This document shows, piece after piece, positions 46,332 to 48,997 of a stretch of 48,997 nt of DNA; within the stretch, counting starts at the first letter, position 1; the number at the start of each line of letters is the position of its first letter. Origin of the DNA: a virus; the IMG/VR virus record IMGVR_UViG_3300031766_000012, positions 1 through 48,997 of that record, one strand, 5' to 3'. The notes beneath the pieces were generated by a model that made no database searches, was not told the DNA's origin, and saw only the letters and a list, made by a program, of their open reading frames with translations. Both the position numbers and the translations under genes were made by a program.

Positions 46332-47219
46332 ATGTCTTTTGCAAACTTAAAGAGCTCGCGAGGCTCGTCTATCGACAAACTCGTACAGGCAGCGGAAGCT
46401 GTTTCCACTAAAGCCGAAACTAAATCTTATGTAGATGATAGGTTTTGGAAACCAACTCAAGATAAAGCTGGTAATGGTTACGCCGTTATTAGATTTTTAC
46501 CTGCGAAAGAAGGTGAAGATTTACCTTGGGTACGATATTGGGATCATGGCTTTAAAGGCCCGAATGGTCTATGGTATATCGAAAATAGCTTGACTTCAAT
46601 CAACCAACCTGATCCTGTTTCAGAAATGAATTCAGAATTATGGAATACTGGTAGAGACGAAGATAAGCAACTTGCTCGTGAGAGAAAAAGAAGGTTACAC
46701 CACGTGTCTAACATTATGGTTGTCTCAGATTCTGCTAATCCAGAAAATGAAGGAAAAGTTTTCCTTTATAAATTTGGTAAGAAAATCTTTGATAAAGTGA
46801 TGGATATTATGCAACCTCAATTCGCTGACGAAGATCCTATCAATCCATTTGATTTTTGGGAAGGTGCTGACTTTAGGATTAAAATTCGTAAAGTAGAAGG
46901 TTGGACTAATTACGATAAGTCTGATTTTGCTACACCATCTGCCGTCCATGGCGGAGATGATGCGAAACTCGAAGAGTTGTATGGTAAACTCCATTCACTT
47001 AATGAGTTCACTAATCCTAGTAACTATAAGAGCTACGATGAGCTTAAAGCTAAATTGAATAGAGTTCTTGGTGTTACCGCTGGAGTTAGTATGGAAGCAA
47101 CTGAAATGCCTTCAGCGCCTGCAGTTACAACAAATTTTGTTGAAGCTCCGGAACCTGAATCTGCAGAAAGTGCTGATGATACAATGAGCTATTTCGCGAA
47201 ACTCGCACAAGATAGTTAG
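46332..47219 (+). CDS. 32: Single-stranded DNA-binding protein, T4 gp32 family
   Basis: 295 residues. Core YVDDRFWKPTQDKAGNGYAVIRFLPA, GPNGLWYIENSL, NIMVVSDSANPENEGKVFLYKFGKKIFDK and the acidic C-terminus (SADDTMSYFAKLAQ) are gp32 features. The T4 zinc ligands (H64, C77, C87, C90) are replaced: the segment between WYIENSL and ELWNT has no cysteine. Zinc-free gp32 also occurs in cyanophages. GGAG precedes the ATG. Confidence 0.94.
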   Translation: MSFANLKSSRGSSIDKLVQAAEAVSTKAETKSYVDDRFWKPTQDKAGNGYAVIRFLPAKEGEDLPWVRYWDHGFKGPNGLWYIENSLTSINQPDPVSEMNSELWNTGRDEDKQLARERKRRLHHVSNIMVVSDSANPENEGKVFLYKFGKKIFDKVMDIMQPQFADEDPINPFDFWEGADFRIKIRKVEGWTNYDKSDFATPSAVHGGDDAKLEELYGKLHSLNEFTNPSNYKSYDELKAKLNRVLGVTAGVSMEATEMPSAPAVTTNFVEAPEPESAESADDTMSYFAKLAQDS

Positions 47220-47276
47220 GGAGAGATCCTTTAAGTAGGACACATCCTTATAGAATAAAATAGAATATGTTTTTTC

Positions 47277-47302
47277 AAGGCCTCGAATGAGGCCTTTTTT
47301 TT
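47277..47302 (+). terminator. Strong intrinsic terminator after gene 32
   Basis: AAGGCCTC (47277-47284), loop GAAT, GAGGCCTT (47289-47296), then a T-run to 47302. The A/T flanks let it work from both sides, also for the convergent - strand gene whose stop is at 47301. Confidence 0.93.
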
Positions 47303-48971
47303 ATCTCCGCGGTACGCGTGCACCGCCAGTAAGTTTTGTACTAGCTCCTGGATTTGCAAAGTTATTAATTACGTTTACTCTACTACTATTATCAACACTG
47401 GACTGATTCTGGTTTGTAGTAACAATAGCAGTAGCAGCTGCTACACCAGCTTTTTCTCTTGCAGTTGCAAGATCAGCTTCGTCATTCATCAGTTTTTCGG
47501 CGTTTAATATTTTCTTATTTTGGACTGCTTGTAATCTATTTAACGGAGCAGGATCAACATTAATAACACCAAGATCGTTTAACATCTTATCTTGTGCTTG
47601 AGCTCCTGAAGCTTCTTCTATAGCAGATTGAGAATTAAGTATTTCTATTTGATTTAATTCATCTTCTGACATCGGGCCAATATTAACACCGCTTGGAACA
47701 CCATCGTTTAATTTATTAAAATTTGCACCCATAAGTTCATTTTGAACTTCGTGTTCCTCAATTTCTTTTGCTTTAGCTTTTTCTGCGGCTTCAGCTCGAG
47801 CCTTTTCTTCTAATTCTGTCTTTTTCCTCTCTGCATTATCGGTACTTAGGCGCTTCATTTTTAGATCAGGTAAATCAAAACCTAGCCATGATGCAAATCC
47901 ACCTATGATATCCATTATTTTATTGTAAATATCAATCACGACATTACCAACGTGAGCAAAGCCATCTTTTAGATATGCTACACCTAACATAATTACATCA
48001 AATACAGAAGTAAATCCTAATGCGTCTCTTAGTTTAGTTAAAGCATAACCTATACCGGCAACTATTAATGCAATACCTGCAGCGATAGCGATAGGAATTG
48101 CAAATGGTGCTAAGAACGCGATCATTCCAGTTAACATACTACCCATAGCAGTTGCACTTGCAAGAGCTGCGGCTCTTAGCGCAAGAGATACTGTTTTAAT
48201 TACTTTGCTAACTTTACCAATAAATCCACTTAAACTTTTTGCTGTAGTAAACATAGATCCAAGTCCACGTAGAATACTACCACCAAATAATAATGCAACT
48301 CCTGCAATTATTAGTTTATTATCACCAGCAAAACCTAATAAATCATTAAGTCCACCTTTCCAATCACCGTCAATTATTTTACCTACGGCCGCAACGATTT
48401 CATTGATCTTTTCAAGTGCTATTGTAACACCCTTCATTAAGGTTTCTGGATCAAAGAATATAAGAGCTATTGCTCCTAATGCTGCTATGATTCCTCCACC
48501 CTTAAGCAAACCATCTCTGAAACTATCAAATCCAGCTGCCATTTTATTCGTACCATTGGCTATACGCAATAATACTGATTGTGAGTCATCAACTTCTTTT
48601 TGTTTTTCTCTGCGCTCTTCTTCTGCGTCTGCGCCTTTAGCTATTTGATCAAGTTCTGCAGTTAGAACTTCGCGTTCTAACGGATTTAAATCTGGATTAT
48701 CTAATTGACCTTTAATAGATTTAAATTCAGATATAAGCGCATTAGATTGTTCTGTTGAATTCGATCCTAATACACCACCAAGTTTATCTAATTGTTTTTC
48801 AAGAGCTACAGCATCTGCGCTTTTACCGACAGATTCTTTTTCTTGTTGTAATTTTTCGGCTAATTCACCTGCTTTAGAACGTTCGGCCTTAGATTCATTA
48901 AGATCTGCTCTATATGCATCTTCGGCCTCTTTACGTTTCTTAGTAGCTTCATGTAAATCTTTTGCACGCAT
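47301..48971 (-). CDS. Tail or structural protein with hydrophobic core (tape-measure-like), partial
   Basis: At least 556 residues; the frame stays open to the right edge of the window, so the 5' end is missing and the ATG at 48971 need not be the start. N-terminal third is coiled coil (Glu/Lys/Ala), residues about 155-360 carry several hydrophobic helices (GGIIAALGAIALIFF, GMIAFLAPFAIPIAIAAGIALIVAG), then a charged stretch and a Asn-rich C-terminus. This resembles tape-measure or virion membrane-contacting proteins. The only - strand gene; begins a structural region. Confidence 0.6.
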   Translation of the reverse strand: MRAKDLHEATKKRKEAEDAYRADLNESKAERSKAGELAEKLQQEKESVGKSADAVALEKQLDKLGGVLGSNSTEQSNALISEFKSIKGQLDNPDLNPLEREVLTAELDQIAKGADAEEERREKQKEVDDSQSVLLRIANGTNKMAAGFDSFRDGLLKGGGIIAALGAIALIFFDPETLMKGVTIALEKINEIVAAVGKIIDGDWKGGLNDLLGFAGDNKLIIAGVALLFGGSILRGLGSMFTTAKSLSGFIGKVSKVIKTVSLALRAAALASATAMGSMLTGMIAFLAPFAIPIAIAAGIALIVAGIGYALTKLRDALGFTSVFDVIMLGVAYLKDGFAHVGNVVIDIYNKIMDIIGGFASWLGFDLPDLKMKRLSTDNAERKKTELEEKARAEAAEKAKAKEIEEHEVQNELMGANFNKLNDGVPSGVNIGPMSEDELNQIEILNSQSAIEEASGAQAQDKMLNDLGVINVDPAPLNRLQAVQNKKILNAEKLMNDEADLATAREKAGVAAATAIVTTNQNQSSVDNSSRVNVINNFANPGASTKLTGGARVPRR

Positions 48972-48997
48972 ATCAGTCCAATTGCGTTCATTTACCG

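Noticed and set aside
48205-48648. 147-codon + strand ORF
   Set aside because: It lies antisense to the well-formed structural gene and encodes low-complexity Ser/Pro/Ile sequence typical of a shadow frame.
1-48997. CRISPR array, insertion sequence or integrase
   Set aside because: No regularly spaced direct repeats, no transposase or recombinase gene and no terminal inverted repeats were seen.

Overview
The window is about 49 kb of an AT-rich, T4-like myophage genome, very densely coded, with almost every gene on the + strand and only the right-hand structural gene on the - strand. The T4-like assignment rests on UvsX, the gp41 helicase, RNase H, the gp33 late co-activator, the gp59 helicase loader, gp32, T4-type lysozyme, NrdA/NrdB and many late promoters of the T4 type (TATAAATA). 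The host is a Gram-negative bacterium: the phage encodes an outer-membrane porin, a lipoprotein secretion pore and a two-component spanin. Phage bS21, flavin-dependent thymidylate synthase and a Cys-less gp32 recall marine T4-like phages such as pelagiphages and cyanophages, but the exact host cannot be read from the sequence.

Layout. 1-4.2 kb: SGNH-like protein, bS21, UvsX and gp41. 4.2-6.5 kb: TorF-type porin, ThyX, a candidate pseudoknot RNA and small genes. 6.5-14.8 kb: a late block in which most proteins begin with a T4-like capsid-targeting peptide (MKTF...LxE or IxE); it includes a KxDG nucleotidyltransferase and a cytidylyltransferase-fold protein. 14.8-18.2 kb: conserved T4-like proteins and a lysis cassette (inner and outer spanin, lipase). 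18.2-24.9 kb: NrdA, NrdB, glutaredoxin, Cys-cluster proteins, a GIY-YIG protein, RNase H and a DUF6433 protein. 24.9-30.8 kb: nucleases, a capsid-targeted HAD phosphatase, a SET-domain protein, tRNA-Ala nested in an ORF, GroES, a capsid-targeted RimK-RimB fusion and lysozyme. 31-38.6 kb: IscU and an A-type Fe-S carrier, two membrane proteins, then a curli-like module (CsgF, CsgG, two curlin-like proteins flanking a FecR protein) ending in a CHASE2 class III nucleotidyl cyclase. 38.6-43.6 kb: short early operons of small hypothetical genes. 43.6-47.2 kb: peroxiredoxin, gp33, gp59, gp32. 47.3 kb to the end: a partial tail/structural protein on the - strand.

Regulation is unusually legible. Ten near-identical sigma70-type promoters (TGTAC[A/T], mostly 17 bp, TGGTATAAT or GGTATAAT) drive early units. 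At least eight intergenic TATAAATA late promoters serve later units. Two early and four late promoters sit so close to the start codon, at constant spacing, that leaderless mRNAs are predicted. Two non-coding elements relate to ribosome binding: one carries a 13-nt complement of the 16S rRNA 3' end, the other shows a loop complementary to the RBS shared by four early leaders. Together with bS21, the RimK/RimB fusion and tRNA-Ala this suggests that the phage retunes host translation.

The most unusual items are (1) a large set of proteins predicted to be packed in the head, (2) the curli-like secretion module with its own nucleotidyl cyclase, and (3) the leaderless promoters and anti-RBS/anti-16S RNA elements. 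No stretch over 300 bases lacks a gene; the longest gap is 24842-25010.
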